Source: Pseudomonas sp. N3-W (GTDB lineage: Bacteria; Pseudomonadota; Gammaproteobacteria; Pseudomonadales; Pseudomonadaceae). Taken from it: 64,000 nucleotides of DNA. Under the pieces are notes generated by a model. The model searched no databases and was not told the origin of the DNA. It was given only the letters and a program-made list of their open reading frames with translations. Of the stretch, positions 44,260 through 51,858 are shown in pieces (position 1 is the first letter of the stretch; each line of letters begins with the position of its first letter). Both the position numbers and the translations under genes were made by a program. The stretch covers positions 3,592,001 to 3,656,000 of the forward strand of contig NZ_CP103965.1 of NCBI RefSeq assembly GCF_024970185.1, given 5' to 3'.

Positions 44260-44772
44260 ATGGGCTTGAAAACGTGCACTCTGCTTGCCGCCTTGGCGAT
44301 GACCTTGGCTGGCTGCGCAGCACCTCAACATAGGACGGCGGCGGCTCCAGCCATCGCGCCCGCGATCAAGACGCCGCACGTATTTAAGCCAATCGATTTC
44401 AAATATGACCCAAAGTCACCGGAGGCCATCAACTTTTCTCGCCAGCTAGATCTCCCGGCATGGCAATGTGACCTTGAGGCAACAACCGGCAACACGATGG
44501 TGCGATATGCGAATGCCCAAACGATTTCCGTGTACAGCAACTCGCTGATGGATTGCTTCAAACATGCCAGGGCGCAGGGCGACGAGGCCGTGAATCGACT
44601 CAAGGCGGCCAAGGTACCGGCGAAGCAGGCAGAACTGAGCAAGGACCTATACACGAAATGGTCAGCCTATCTCACCACCATGAGCCCGTATCGCACCACG
44701 GACCAACAAGCTAAATCCGCGTACCAGGCCGCCAAAGAAGCGCTGGCAACCGAGATTAAATTTTCTAACTAA
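44260..44772 (+). CDS. prophage lipoprotein
   Basis: 170 aa with signal MGLKTCTLLAALAMTLAGC (Cys19), then an Ala/Pro-rich linker and a helical C-terminal domain. GGGAGGGATACC precedes ATG. Own terminator downstream, located between the two operator regions, so likely expressed in the lysogen. Confidence 0.75.
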   Translation: MGLKTCTLLAALAMTLAGCAAPQHRTAAAPAIAPAIKTPHVFKPIDFKYDPKSPEAINFSRQLDLPAWQCDLEATTGNTMVRYANAQTISVYSNSLMDCFKHARAQGDEAVNRLKAAKVPAKQAELSKDLYTKWSAYLTTMSPYRTTDQQAKSAYQAAKEALATEIKFSN

Positions 44773-44789
44773 CCTCCCCTCTCTCATCC

Positions 44790-44815
44790 AGGCCCGCAAA
44801 GCGCGGGCTTTTTTA
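44790..44815 (+). terminator. intrinsic terminator after lipoprotein gene
   Basis: GCCCGC/GCGGGC stem with 5-nt loop, then TTTTTT. Confidence 0.75.
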
Positions 44816-44843
44816 TGACTACAAATATCGGCAGTTATATTTT

Positions 44844-44886
44844 TATGGGAATACCCATTGACACTAAATATGGGAGTGCCTATATT
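44844..44886 (+). promoter_or_regulatory. left operator and strong promoter (OL/PL equivalent)
   Basis: TTGACA (44858-44863), 17-bp spacer, TATATT (44881-44886), near consensus. Two operators of the same type as at 42.6 kb overlap it: ATGGGAATACCCAT (44845-44858) and ATGGGAGTGCCTAT (44870-44883), 25 bp apart. CI would silence the rightward operon ending in xis-int. Confidence 0.82.
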
Positions 44887-44993
44887 TGCATCCAAGCCAA
44901 CGCAACACCGGCCCAGCAGCGAAAGCCGCGCCGCTCTTTAGCGATACCGCTTCACCTTGCCGGATCACCACCGGCCCAGATTCAAAGGCAGCG

Positions 44994-45167
44994 ATGAACC
45001 GGCCTCAACGGTTCAGAGGGTTGGCAACTGACCCGGACGTGCAGCGTAAAACGTCGAAAGCAGTTATCCAGCGGGAGAACAAGCCGAAAGGCCCGTGGCT
45101 GGAGGAACAATTTGAGGTAGGCCGGAGATCGACGCCAGTAGCGGATCCCAGCGGAAAGTTTCACTGA
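44994..45167 (+). CDS. small basic protein at the N position
   Basis: 57 aa, first gene after the PL-like promoter. Arg/Lys-rich N-terminal half (MNRPQRFRGLATDPDVQRKT), then PKGPWLEEQFEVG. Place and basic character fit an N-type antiterminator, but no sequence match supports it. AAGG lies 5 nt before the ATG. Confidence 0.5.
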   Translation: MNRPQRFRGLATDPDVQRKTSKAVIQRENKPKGPWLEEQFEVGRRSTPVADPSGKFH

Positions 45168-45190
45168 TGCACCTGGTGACGGGTGCATTG
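45167..45190 (+). promoter_or_regulatory. RNA hairpin early in the left operon, possible nut-like element
   Basis: Perfect 7-bp stem ATGCACC/GGTGCAT with 8-nt loop, no T-run, just after the N-position gene. Placement resembles a boxB/nut site; this is inference. Confidence 0.35.
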
Positions 45191-45214
45191 GGAAAATCAC
45201 CGGGAGTACGCGAG

Positions 45215-45421
45215 ATGGGAACAGGTTATTGGATCTTGATGTGGAAGCGCTGGAGCGTTGGCTTGACGATGGTAGAGCCATTCCTTTTGTCTGACGGGGC
45301 GGACGCTCTGGGTGCGCCAAGAAATTGGTACCCCTGCACTGATAAAACAACAGATGAAGAAATCATTGAGAGGCACGATCTGAGCGATATGACTGGGTAT
45401 TTCAAAATTATCCGGCAGTAA
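45215..45421 (+). CDS. small hypothetical protein
   Basis: 68 aa from ATG 45215, preceded by GGGAGTACGCGAG. Sequence has a plausible soluble C-terminus (TDEEIIERHDLSDMTGYFKI). No family. Confidence 0.45.
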   Translation: MGTGYWILMWKRWSVGLTMVEPFLLSDGADALGAPRNWYPCTDKTTDEEIIERHDLSDMTGYFKIIRQ

Positions 45422-45526
45422 CAACCAGCGCAAACGTCAGCACTGACGTTAACTGCCCGATCCTCTCTATGAGAGCGCATCGGTAGCGGGTCGATTGCGA
45501 TACGTCACTGGAGACTTCCACGAAGT

Positions 45527-45604
45527 TGGAGGCGGGCTTGAGGTTGGAGAGCAAGGGCCAACTGATCCGATTACGCAGGTTCGAATCCTGCTCCTTTCGA
45601 CCCA
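45527..45604 (+). tRNA. degenerate tRNA-like element
   Basis: A perfect T arm, GCAGG-TTCGAAT-CCTGC (45575-45591), and a D-arm candidate GCTT-GAGGTTGGA-GAGC (45536-45552) occur at normal tRNA spacing, and CCCA follows at 45601-45604. The anticodon stem does not pair and the acceptor is poor, so it may be a decayed tRNA or tRNA mimic. No amino acid can be assigned. It is the only notable item in the 380-bp gap 45422-45800. Confidence 0.35.
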
Positions 45605-45800
45605 CTACCGATGCGGACGAAACTGCGGCCTATAACCGCCCACCTGCGTCGAATCCCAGAATCGGTTGTTATCGAGCGCTGGCGAACTGAACACGGCCGT
45701 GGAACTCGGCGCCGGAGACGTAACCGGCGACTTCTCTAGCTTGAGATGATGGTAGCGGCATGGTCAAATAAGTGATGGCCTTTTGCTACGGTGATCTCAG

Positions 45801-46229
45801 TTGAAGCACTACCGCGGATTAATCATATTTTACTCGGCAATGATTTTACTCTTTGTCCTGGTCCAAGTCTGGCATGCACAGTCTGCTCCGGAAGAGAAAA
45901 AGCAGGAGCGAGAACGCCAGCTTGAAGGTGCCGCGCTCATCATGAATGCCGAATCCCCAAAGATGTTAGATGAATCAACTCGCCTCGATTCAGTAACCTA
46001 CAACGATGGGATTATGCGTATCTCATACACGCTCATAAAAGTTTCGAAAAACGAAGTCGATTCCGATACATTTATTAAGGACACAAAAGCCCTTGCCGCT
46101 TCTGTATCCTGCACTGAAAAAGGTCTAGGACCTTACGTGAAGTCGGGCCTTTTGATTCATTACGCCTTCAACGACTCAAGCAACTCACCGGTAGCCGACT
46201 TTCAGATAGGCAGCTCCGACTGCCTTTAA
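45801..46229 (+). CDS. single-span membrane-anchored hypothetical protein
   Basis: 142 aa from TTG 45801, or 129 aa from ATG 45840. N-terminal helix (GLIIFYSAMILLFVLVQVW) then a periplasmic domain with a basic/acidic EEKKQERERQ start, and two Cys (CTEKG, SSDCL) that may pair. Followed by its own terminator. Function unknown. Confidence 0.65.
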   Translation: MKHYRGLIIFYSAMILLFVLVQVWHAQSAPEEKKQERERQLEGAALIMNAESPKMLDESTRLDSVTYNDGIMRISYTLIKVSKNEVDSDTFIKDTKALAASVSCTEKGLGPYVKSGLLIHYAFNDSSNSPVADFQIGSSDCL

Positions 46230-46242
46230 AGATCAGCACCTG

Positions 46243-46270
46243 AAGCCCGCCTTTCTCGCGGGCTTTTTTA
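46243..46270 (+). terminator. intrinsic terminator inside the left operon
   Basis: AGCCCGC/GCGGGCT stem, 7-nt loop, then TTTTTT. Confidence 0.75.
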
Positions 46271-46416
46271 CGCGTGTCGTACCCGATACGGGATTCGCGC
46301 AACTCGTCATCACCCTCCCGACCAAATCCGCATGCACTTCCCTCCGCGCCCAACGGCAACCAGCGGAGCGGATGAGTGCAGCCGCGGTTTGTTGGATTTA
46401 ACAAGGAGCTCCATCA

Positions 46417-46716
46417 ATGGGTACAAGGCGATACGCCCAACCGAAGACCACCACTGTGTCGGTAGGGCTTCGAATGGAGCCGAGACTAAAGCATCTGGTG
46501 GACATCATGAGTCGCTGCCAGCGGCGATCCTTAACTGCCATTTTTGAAGCCGCGCTTGAGGCTTACGCAAAGGACGGCGAGCGTTTGATCGCAAGTGAAA
46601 CATGGTCAACAGATAGCGATGAGCTGCTGATTCGCCTGTACCAAAAAGCTCCGCATCTTTGCTCGTTCGACGAGGAAGTCGCCGCTAAAGCCCTCATCAC
46701 TTCCCGCATTCAATAA
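46417..46716 (+). CDS. ribbon-helix-helix-like regulator
   Basis: 99 aa; TTTVSVGLRMEPRLKHLVDI, then RRSLTAIFEAALEAYAK has the strand-helix-helix pattern of RHH DNA-binding proteins. ACAAGGAGCTCCATCA precedes the ATG. Target unknown, perhaps the left operon. Confidence 0.65.
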   Translation: MGTRRYAQPKTTTVSVGLRMEPRLKHLVDIMSRCQRRSLTAIFEAALEAYAKDGERLIASETWSTDSDELLIRLYQKAPHLCSFDEEVAAKALITSRIQ

Positions 46717-46742
46717 GCCACTCCGCCACTCTGGAGAAGACT

Positions 46743-47147
46743 ATGTCAGCTTTACGCAAGCTCACCCCGGAAGACGACTTTCTCGACACGCTGGCTGGCC
46801 AAGAATGGCTGGAAGAGTCTGTGGGTGACCTGCTGTATCGACGCAACATCGAAGCGCCAAATCCGGTGGGCCGAAACAAAGTACTGGTCAATGCCGACCA
46901 ATTGCCGGAAGCGCTGGCGGATCACATGGCCGCGACCCCCGATCCAGATCGATACATCGAGAAAATCTTGATTGAGCTGGTCCGGCGCGCGGATGGTGGC
47001 TTGTTGCACCAATGGGCAATAGAGGCTGTAGGCGGCGATCCAGTGATCGTTCGCGCTTTGGCCGGCGACCTGGTTGCAGTGCACGCCAACGAGTACCGCG
47101 ACGCAAAACGCGAGAGCGACCGGTTTGAACAGGAATGCGGGTTTTGA
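46743..47147 (+). CDS. hypothetical phage protein
   Basis: 134 aa acidic, helical; LRKLTPEDDFLDTLAGQEWL start. Overlaps the next gene by 13 bases in the compact early operon. No family recognised. Confidence 0.7.
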   Translation: MSALRKLTPEDDFLDTLAGQEWLEESVGDLLYRRNIEAPNPVGRNKVLVNADQLPEALADHMAATPDPDRYIEKILIELVRRADGGLLHQWAIEAVGGDPVIVRALAGDLVAVHANEYRDAKRESDRFEQECGF

Positions 47148-47335
47148 GCCCTCACATCCTGATCGACCAAGCCCTCGACGGTGTGGCCTGGCCATCCGGC
47201 GCGGAGGACATCAGCTTGCTGGTCCAGGAACTGATTACCCGCCTTTTCAACGACGGCGCAATCACCATTGACGAGTTCAACCACTACTGCAAGCGGCTGC
47301 GTGACACCTGTCAGCGGCGCAAGGAGGCGTCATGA
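47135..47335 (+). CDS. small hypothetical phage protein
   Basis: 66 aa; helical (EDISLLVQELITRLFNDGAI, then FNHYCKRLRDTC). Four-base overlap with the next gene supports its reality. Confidence 0.65.
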   Translation: MRVLSPHILIDQALDGVAWPSGAEDISLLVQELITRLFNDGAITIDEFNHYCKRLRDTCQRRKEAS

Positions 47336-47526
47336 GTACGGCACCGGTTAAATCACTGATTGATGAACAGCTCGATGAGATTGAATCGAAGCTGGTGATG
47401 CTGGGCTTCGGCCTCCCCTTCAATGAGGTGATCGGCCAGCCGCGAGAGCGGGCCGTGGCCAGTCTGCCAAAACGGTTGGCCACGACCATGAAAGGCGGCC
47501 GGATAGCGGTGAGGGTTCGGCCGTGA
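47332..47526 (+). CDS. small hypothetical phage protein
   Basis: 64 aa; acidic helical N-terminus (LIDEQLDEIESKLVMLGFG) and basic C-terminus. Linked to both neighbours by four-base overlaps. Confidence 0.65.
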   Translation: MSTAPVKSLIDEQLDEIESKLVMLGFGLPFNEVIGQPRERAVASLPKRLATTMKGGRIAVRVRP

Positions 47527-47894
47527 GCTTCTACGAAGACAACATTGCCGACGGCAGCCATTGCATGACCTGCTGCCAACTCATTGGTGAAGATGTGGGT
47601 TTCCCGCGCTGCTGCCGCAATTGTGGCGGCGAAGGCAGTGAGCCCAACCCCGAGGGTCACAAAAAGCGCATAAAGGCGGAGGCCATGCAGCGTTTCGATG
47701 GCTGGCTGTCCCGGACCGGCATTGCCCACAAGAAGCACAACAATGGCTTCCACGTTGTGCTTACGCTTCCTGATGGACGAATGATCGACTGCTGGCCCAG
47801 CACGAAAAAGTGGCAGCTTCGGGGGCAGCGCATCAGCCGTGACGGAAAAGCACTGCATGAGCTGGTGCTGCAACAGCTGAGGCCATGGTCGTGA
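47523..47894 (+). CDS. zinc-ribbon-like hypothetical protein
   Basis: 123 aa starting with GTG. Cys pairs CMTC and CRNC (with extra Cys beside each) near residues 14-34 suggest a zinc site; the rest (NNGFHVVLTLPDGRMIDCWP) forms a small beta domain. Function unknown. Confidence 0.65.
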   Translation: MSFYEDNIADGSHCMTCCQLIGEDVGFPRCCRNCGGEGSEPNPEGHKKRIKAEAMQRFDGWLSRTGIAHKKHNNGFHVVLTLPDGRMIDCWPSTKKWQLRGQRISRDGKALHELVLQQLRPWS

Positions 47895-48007
47895 CCTCCC
47901 GCCAACGTACCAAGCGCTTATTGATCTGGCGCGGCTCCTTCCCAGCCCTCGCCCTCTTCACCTTCCTGATGCTTCTCGGCGCCCTCGCTGATCGAATCAC
48001 CCAATAA
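47891..48007 (+). CDS. very small membrane protein
   Basis: 38 aa from GTG 47891 (GAGG 8 nt upstream; GTGA overlap with preceding stop), or 40 aa from ATG 47885. Basic start TSRQRTKRLLIWRG, one hydrophobic helix ALALFTFLMLLGALA. Confidence 0.5.
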   Translation: MTSRQRTKRLLIWRGSFPALALFTFLMLLGALADRITQ

Positions 48008-48050
48008 CCAGCACCTTCAATCGCTGCGTGTATCGTGGCAAGGAATCCTC

Positions 48051-48776
48051 ATGTCGACAAACATGCAGATCTGGGAAAAGGTCAGCACGACCGACACCCG
48101 CTACACAAAAGCTGCCGAGGTTGGTGGCCAGAAGATCACCAGCCTGAACGGCACCGCGATGATCATGAAGGCGACCGAGATATTCGGTCCGGTCGGCATC
48201 GGGTTTGGTTGGTCAATAATTGAAGAGCGTTTCGATGAAGGCTCAGAAATGGTCGGCGGCGAAGGCGACAAGCGCCTGGTGCTGGGCCGGGAGCTTAACC
48301 ACACCATCAAGATTCGCTTCTGGTTCGAGCTGGACGGAAAGCGCGGCGAGATCGAGCAGTACGGCTGCACTCGCTACCTCTACAAATCGAAGTACGGCAC
48401 GACAACAGATGGCGAGGCACCGAAGAAGTCGCTGACCGATGCCATCAAGAAATCGCTATCGATGCTCGGCTTCAGCGCCGATGTGTTCCTGGGGATGTTT
48501 GACGACGCCGAATACGTCAACCAACTGAAGGACGAAGAGCTGATCGAACAGGCCGAAGACCAAGAGGCCGAGAGGGCTCGCCAACAGCAGGAGCGCCTGG
48601 ACTACATCAAATCGGTTATCGACACGATGGCCGGCGCCCAGTCTCCCCAAGAACTGAAAAAGATCCATGACGTTGCGGTGCGCAAACTCACGCTACGCAA
48701 GGACACCAAGGGCGCCGAGCGTGTCTCGCTGGAATGGAAACGAATCACCGACGCCGACAAGGAGAACGCAGCATGA
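48051..48776 (+). CDS. Rad52-superfamily single-strand annealing protein
   Basis: 241 aa. The core (ATEIFGPVGIGFGWSIIEER, strands TIKIRFWFEL, then KKSLTDAIKKSLSMLGFSAD) fits the ERF/Sak-like annealing fold; the C-terminus is a charged coiled coil. Would drive phage recombination. Place in the PL operon equals lambda bet. Confidence 0.75.
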   Translation: MSTNMQIWEKVSTTDTRYTKAAEVGGQKITSLNGTAMIMKATEIFGPVGIGFGWSIIEERFDEGSEMVGGEGDKRLVLGRELNHTIKIRFWFELDGKRGEIEQYGCTRYLYKSKYGTTTDGEAPKKSLTDAIKKSLSMLGFSADVFLGMFDDAEYVNQLKDEELIEQAEDQEAERARQQQERLDYIKSVIDTMAGAQSPQELKKIHDVAVRKLTLRKDTKGAERVSLEWKRITDADKENAA

Positions 48777-49336
48777 CTCAACTCTACGCGCTCACCGGCA
48801 AGCTCGCCGAACTCCAGTCTATGGCCGACACCGATGACGAGGGCCTGAAAGAGGCCCTGCAGCACGCAATGGACGAGATCCAGGGCGAGTTCAGCGATAA
48901 GGCGGAGAGCGTTGTCATGCTGAGTCGGAATATCCAAGGCGACATCGATGCAATAGACAAAGAAGTCGACCGGCTGAACGAGCTGAAGCGGCTCAGGAAG
49001 AATACCGTCGGCAAGCTCGACGAGTACCTGCGCAATAACATGGAGGCTGCCGATATTAAGACGATCAGGCGGCCCTTGTTCACAATCACTCTGGCTCTCG
49101 CACCTGAAAAGGTCATCGTCGACAAAGAGGACGATATCCCGGATGACTTCATCGACACCAAAACCGTGTTCTCTCCCGACAAGCGTGCCATCGCGGCCAA
49201 GCTCAAGGAAATCCGTGATCACAACGGGGCTGTGCGCAAGCGTATCGACGCCGGCGAAGACGCAGAACACGAACTGCTTCCCGAACCGATCTGGGCTCAC
49301 CTGGAGCGCGGCGAAAGCTCGATTCGGATCAAGTGA
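48773..49336 (+). CDS. siphovirus Gp157 family protein
   Basis: 187-188 aa. Coiled coil (LNELKRLRKNTVGKLDEYLR), then DIKTIRRPLFTITLA and EDDIPDDFIDTKTVFSPDKR, all characteristic of Gp157, a family linked to resistance or recombination in phages. Overlaps the annealing protein by four bases. Confidence 0.85.
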   Translation: MTQLYALTGKLAELQSMADTDDEGLKEALQHAMDEIQGEFSDKAESVVMLSRNIQGDIDAIDKEVDRLNELKRLRKNTVGKLDEYLRNNMEAADIKTIRRPLFTITLALAPEKVIVDKEDDIPDDFIDTKTVFSPDKRAIAAKLKEIRDHNGAVRKRIDAGEDAEHELLPEPIWAHLERGESSIRIK

Positions 49337-49343
49337 GTGCCGC

Positions 49344-49808
49344 ATGAAGAGCAAACGCAAACCGCATAACCTCAAGGCCCGCATCGACCGATCGCGTCGT
49401 TCGCTGCTGGCCATCAACCATGTAGCAGTGGTGAACATCGATCCCAGCGGTCTCCAGGGCATGATCAATTACAAGTCGCTGAAGAACATCGCTCCCGGGA
49501 AGATTGGCCAGGCAGTTTGCGGCACTCCCCACCGCTGGACGATCTACCTCAGCGCTCTCTGTATTGATGCTCGCGGCGACCACTACAGCAAGTCGATAGA
49601 GGTGGCTCCGGACGGAGTCTACCTATCCGACCATCTGGAAGACGTGATCGAGCATTGCTACAAGAAGCTGCGCGACTCAGCCAATCAAAGCCAGATGGTG
49701 GCTTCTGGCTGGATCGCTATTCCTGAAGCGATGTCGCTCGACGAGGCTCACGCAGCGCGGATCTTTGAAGCGGTCGGTGCCTGGAATCAGCAGAAGGTTG
49801 CCGCGTGA
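49344..49808 (+). CDS. hypothetical phage protein
   Basis: 154 aa from ATG 49344. Basic N-terminus (MKSKRKPHNLKARIDRSRRS) and a mixed domain GKIGQAVCGTPHRWTIYLSA. No family recognised; operon member. Confidence 0.65.
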   Translation: MKSKRKPHNLKARIDRSRRSLLAINHVAVVNIDPSGLQGMINYKSLKNIAPGKIGQAVCGTPHRWTIYLSALCIDARGDHYSKSIEVAPDGVYLSDHLEDVIEHCYKKLRDSANQSQMVASGWIAIPEAMSLDEAHAARIFEAVGAWNQQKVAA

Positions 49809-49883
49809 AACGTATCCGTACCCAGCGACGCAAACGACAAGCCTGGCTGGCACTGCCGGCCAGTGGCATACAAGAGGTTGGCC

Positions 49884-50360
49884 ATGGCCAAGAGTGGGCA
49901 GGAACGATCGGCCAAGACGGCGCTGAAGCGGCAAGCGAAGAAGGAGGTAGAACTGCGCCACAAAGTGCGCGATGGCATCACGGAGATGCTGGCCGACCTC
50001 ATGCGTTGGAACGAGATCGAGGAAGCTGGCGAGGCGTTGCAACTGCTGATATTGAATGCTGATCCAGTTGCGGCCCTGTCTCAGGCTGCCGCTGACCTTC
50101 CTCTTTCGCCGTCTGGACTGATTCGGCATCACGTCAGGCCTGGCATTCTTGACCGGCTGGATGATGTTGCCCAGAGCCTACACGGGGCCAGCCAGAAGCA
50201 TGTGGTCGAGCTTCTGATTCTATGCGCTCATGCAGCCGGCACGGAGGGCTCTGCCAAATATCTGTGCATTCCGCGACACGAAATCACGATAAACGAAAAC
50301 GTGTCGCGGAAATTAGAGCTTGCTTACAAGCGCGAAGAACTGCGCGCGATTGAGATCTGA
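49884..50360 (+). CDS. hypothetical phage protein
   Basis: 158 aa from ATG 49884 (AGAGGTTGGCC upstream). Basic start AKSGQERSAKTALKRQAKKE, helical body. Near the C-terminus ENVSRKLEL is encoded by inverted repeat copy c and echoes ENVSRTEIV of the Rha protein. Confidence 0.65.
   Translation: MAKSGQERSAKTALKRQAKKEVELRHKVRDGITEMLADLMRWNEIEEAGEALQLLILNADPVAALSQAAADLPLSPSGLIRHHVRPGILDRLDDVAQSLHGASQKHVVELLILCAHAAGTEGSAKYLCIPRHEITINENVSRKLELAYKREELRAIEI
50271..50309. repeat. dispersed inverted repeat, copy c
   Basis: CCGCGACACG (50271-50280) and CGTGTCGCGG (50300-50309), 19-nt spacer, inside the 158 aa gene. A degenerate relative may lie at 51751-51792 (TGTCGCGAC...GTCGCGG). Confidence 0.7.
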
Positions 50361-50372
50361 CCAGCTTACGGC

Positions 50373-50585
50373 TTACGGCTGGTAGTCTGAATCATAGTCA
50401 TCGCTCAGCTTTTCAGCGATAGCTATAGCTTCTTCAATGGTGGTGACTAGGCGAGTTGAGTCTGACCCAGGCCCCACAACCACATAGCCGATGAACTGTT
50501 CCACATTGTCTGGACCAACCTCATACATCGGAAAGACCTTGTAAGACCCCTTTCCGCCCTTCGATACGCTGCCACGCTTTAGCAT
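50373..50585 (-). CDS. small hypothetical protein, reverse strand
   Basis: 70 aa; YKVFPMYEVGPDNVEQFIGY, then TRLVTTIEEAIAIAEKLSDD. GGAG lies 6 nt before ATG. Opposes the surrounding operon. Function unknown. Confidence 0.6.
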   Translation of the reverse strand: MLKRGSVSKGGKGSYKVFPMYEVGPDNVEQFIGYVVVGPGSDSTRLVTTIEEAIAIAEKLSDDYDSDYQP

Positions 50586-50611
50586 TTAAAACTCCGTCAA
50601 CACCGGACCTC

Positions 50612-50704
50612 ATGCCGGGACGAAACAAATACTCCATCCCGATCAAAATTGCCATCACTCCACTGTCGCATCCGATCACGGAGGGCGGCGCCTACCCGAG
50701 GTAA
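50612..50704 (+). CDS. very small hypothetical protein upstream of yejK
   Basis: 30 aa ([20 protein letters not shown], ending GGAYPR). Stop lies 5 bases before the yejK ATG. Weak ribosome-binding site; may be a leader peptide. Confidence 0.3.
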   Translation: MPGRNKYSIPIKIAITPLSHPITEGGAYPR

Positions 50705-50709
50705 TTGCA

Positions 50710-51717
50710 ATGCCCGTTCTTCACAGCGCAATCCACAAGATCGACAAAAAGCCCGACGGCACACCGGCTGTTCTGTTCCTCGGCAGTGCCGAGCAGGTCG
50801 AGAGCCAGGCCCGCGACGACCTGGTCCAGCAGTTCAACGAAAGCTACAACGCCACCGCTGGCAAGGGCTGGGGTTTCTTCCACGCTGAATCTGGCGCGTA
50901 CCCACTCAGCGGATGGCTCGGCAAGTACCTGGCTGGCGGTTCCAACTTCCTCGACTTCAGCATCATCGCCGTCGAGCACCTGACCAAGCTGATGGAAGAA
51001 TCAAACCTGACCACCGGCGGCCACGCCCTCTTCTGTCACTACCGACAAGGCCTGACCGACTACCTGATCATTGCTCTGGTGCAGGAAGCGGAAGCAGTGA
51101 CGATGACCGAAGAGCTTCACCTGATGACGGTCAAGCGCCTGGACCTGGACCATATCCGCCTGGCGGCGCGCATCAACATCAGCGAATGGCAGAGCAACCC
51201 TCAGTCGCGTCAGTACATCTCGTACCTCAAGGGCAAGCAGGGCCGCAGACTCTACGAGTATTTCCGCGACTTCATCGGCGCGCAGGAAGGCGTCGACGGC
51301 CCGAGCGAAACCCGCACCCTGCTCAAGGCGTTCAGCGACTTCGTTGAAAGCGAAGACCTGGGCGAAGAATCCGTCCGCGAGAAGACCAACACCTTGGTGA
51401 ACTACGCAATGTCCCAGGCCAAGACCGGCGAACCGATCACTCTCGACGAGCTGTCCGAAGTTCTCGACGACGACCAGCCACTGGCGTTCGCCGAGTTCAT
51501 CCGCGACAAGGACTACGGCCTTTCGGCTTCAATCCCGCCGGACAAGAAGACCCTGAACAAATTCAGACGTTTCACCGGCCGGGCCGAAGGCATGTCCATC
51601 AGCTTCGAAGCGCACCTGCTCGGCGACAAGGTCGAGTTCGACGAAGCCGGCGGCACGCTGACGCTGCGCAAATTGCCTACCCAGCTCACCGATCAACTCA
51701 AGCGTGCAGCCGCCTGA
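50710..51717 (+). CDS. yejK: nucleoid-associated protein YejK/NdpA family
   Basis: 335 aa, full length for the family. [40 protein letters not shown] (then LKGKQGRR) and [10 protein letters not shown]...[15 protein letters not shown] align with E. coli YejK. DNA-binding nucleoid protein; a phage copy may reorganise host or phage DNA. Confidence 0.88.
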   Translation: MPVLHSAIHKIDKKPDGTPAVLFLGSAEQVESQARDDLVQQFNESYNATAGKGWGFFHAESGAYPLSGWLGKYLAGGSNFLDFSIIAVEHLTKLMEESNLTTGGHALFCHYRQGLTDYLIIALVQEAEAVTMTEELHLMTVKRLDLDHIRLAARINISEWQSNPQSRQYISYLKGKQGRRLYEYFRDFIGAQEGVDGPSETRTLLKAFSDFVESEDLGEESVREKTNTLVNYAMSQAKTGEPITLDELSEVLDDDQPLAFAEFIRDKDYGLSASIPPDKKTLNKFRRFTGRAEGMSISFEAHLLGDKVEFDEAGGTLTLRKLPTQLTDQLKRAAA

Positions 51718-51858
51718 CTGCGAACCGAGGAGTACGCTTGCTTCGCACTCATGTCGCGACCCGAAATCGTCGTTAAGACAAAGCTGTCGCGGCAGCTTGA
51801 AGAGTTCGCCAAAAGCGGCTCTGAAGAAAAATGACTGATAGCAGAAAAGCTGCCAACT

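Noticed and set aside
45408..45605. Minus-strand 65-codon frame across the tRNA-like element
   Set aside because: Its start (GRKEQDSNLRN) is the typical false peptide read antisense through a tRNA T arm.
49805..50062. GTG-started frame overlapping the 158 aa gene
   Set aside because: The initial basic residues look plausible, but most of it is out of frame over a better-supported gene.
51751..51834. 27-codon frame (MSRPEIVVKTKLSRQLEEFA) after yejK
   Set aside because: No ribosome-binding site; possibly a decayed copy of the dispersed inverted repeat rather than a gene.
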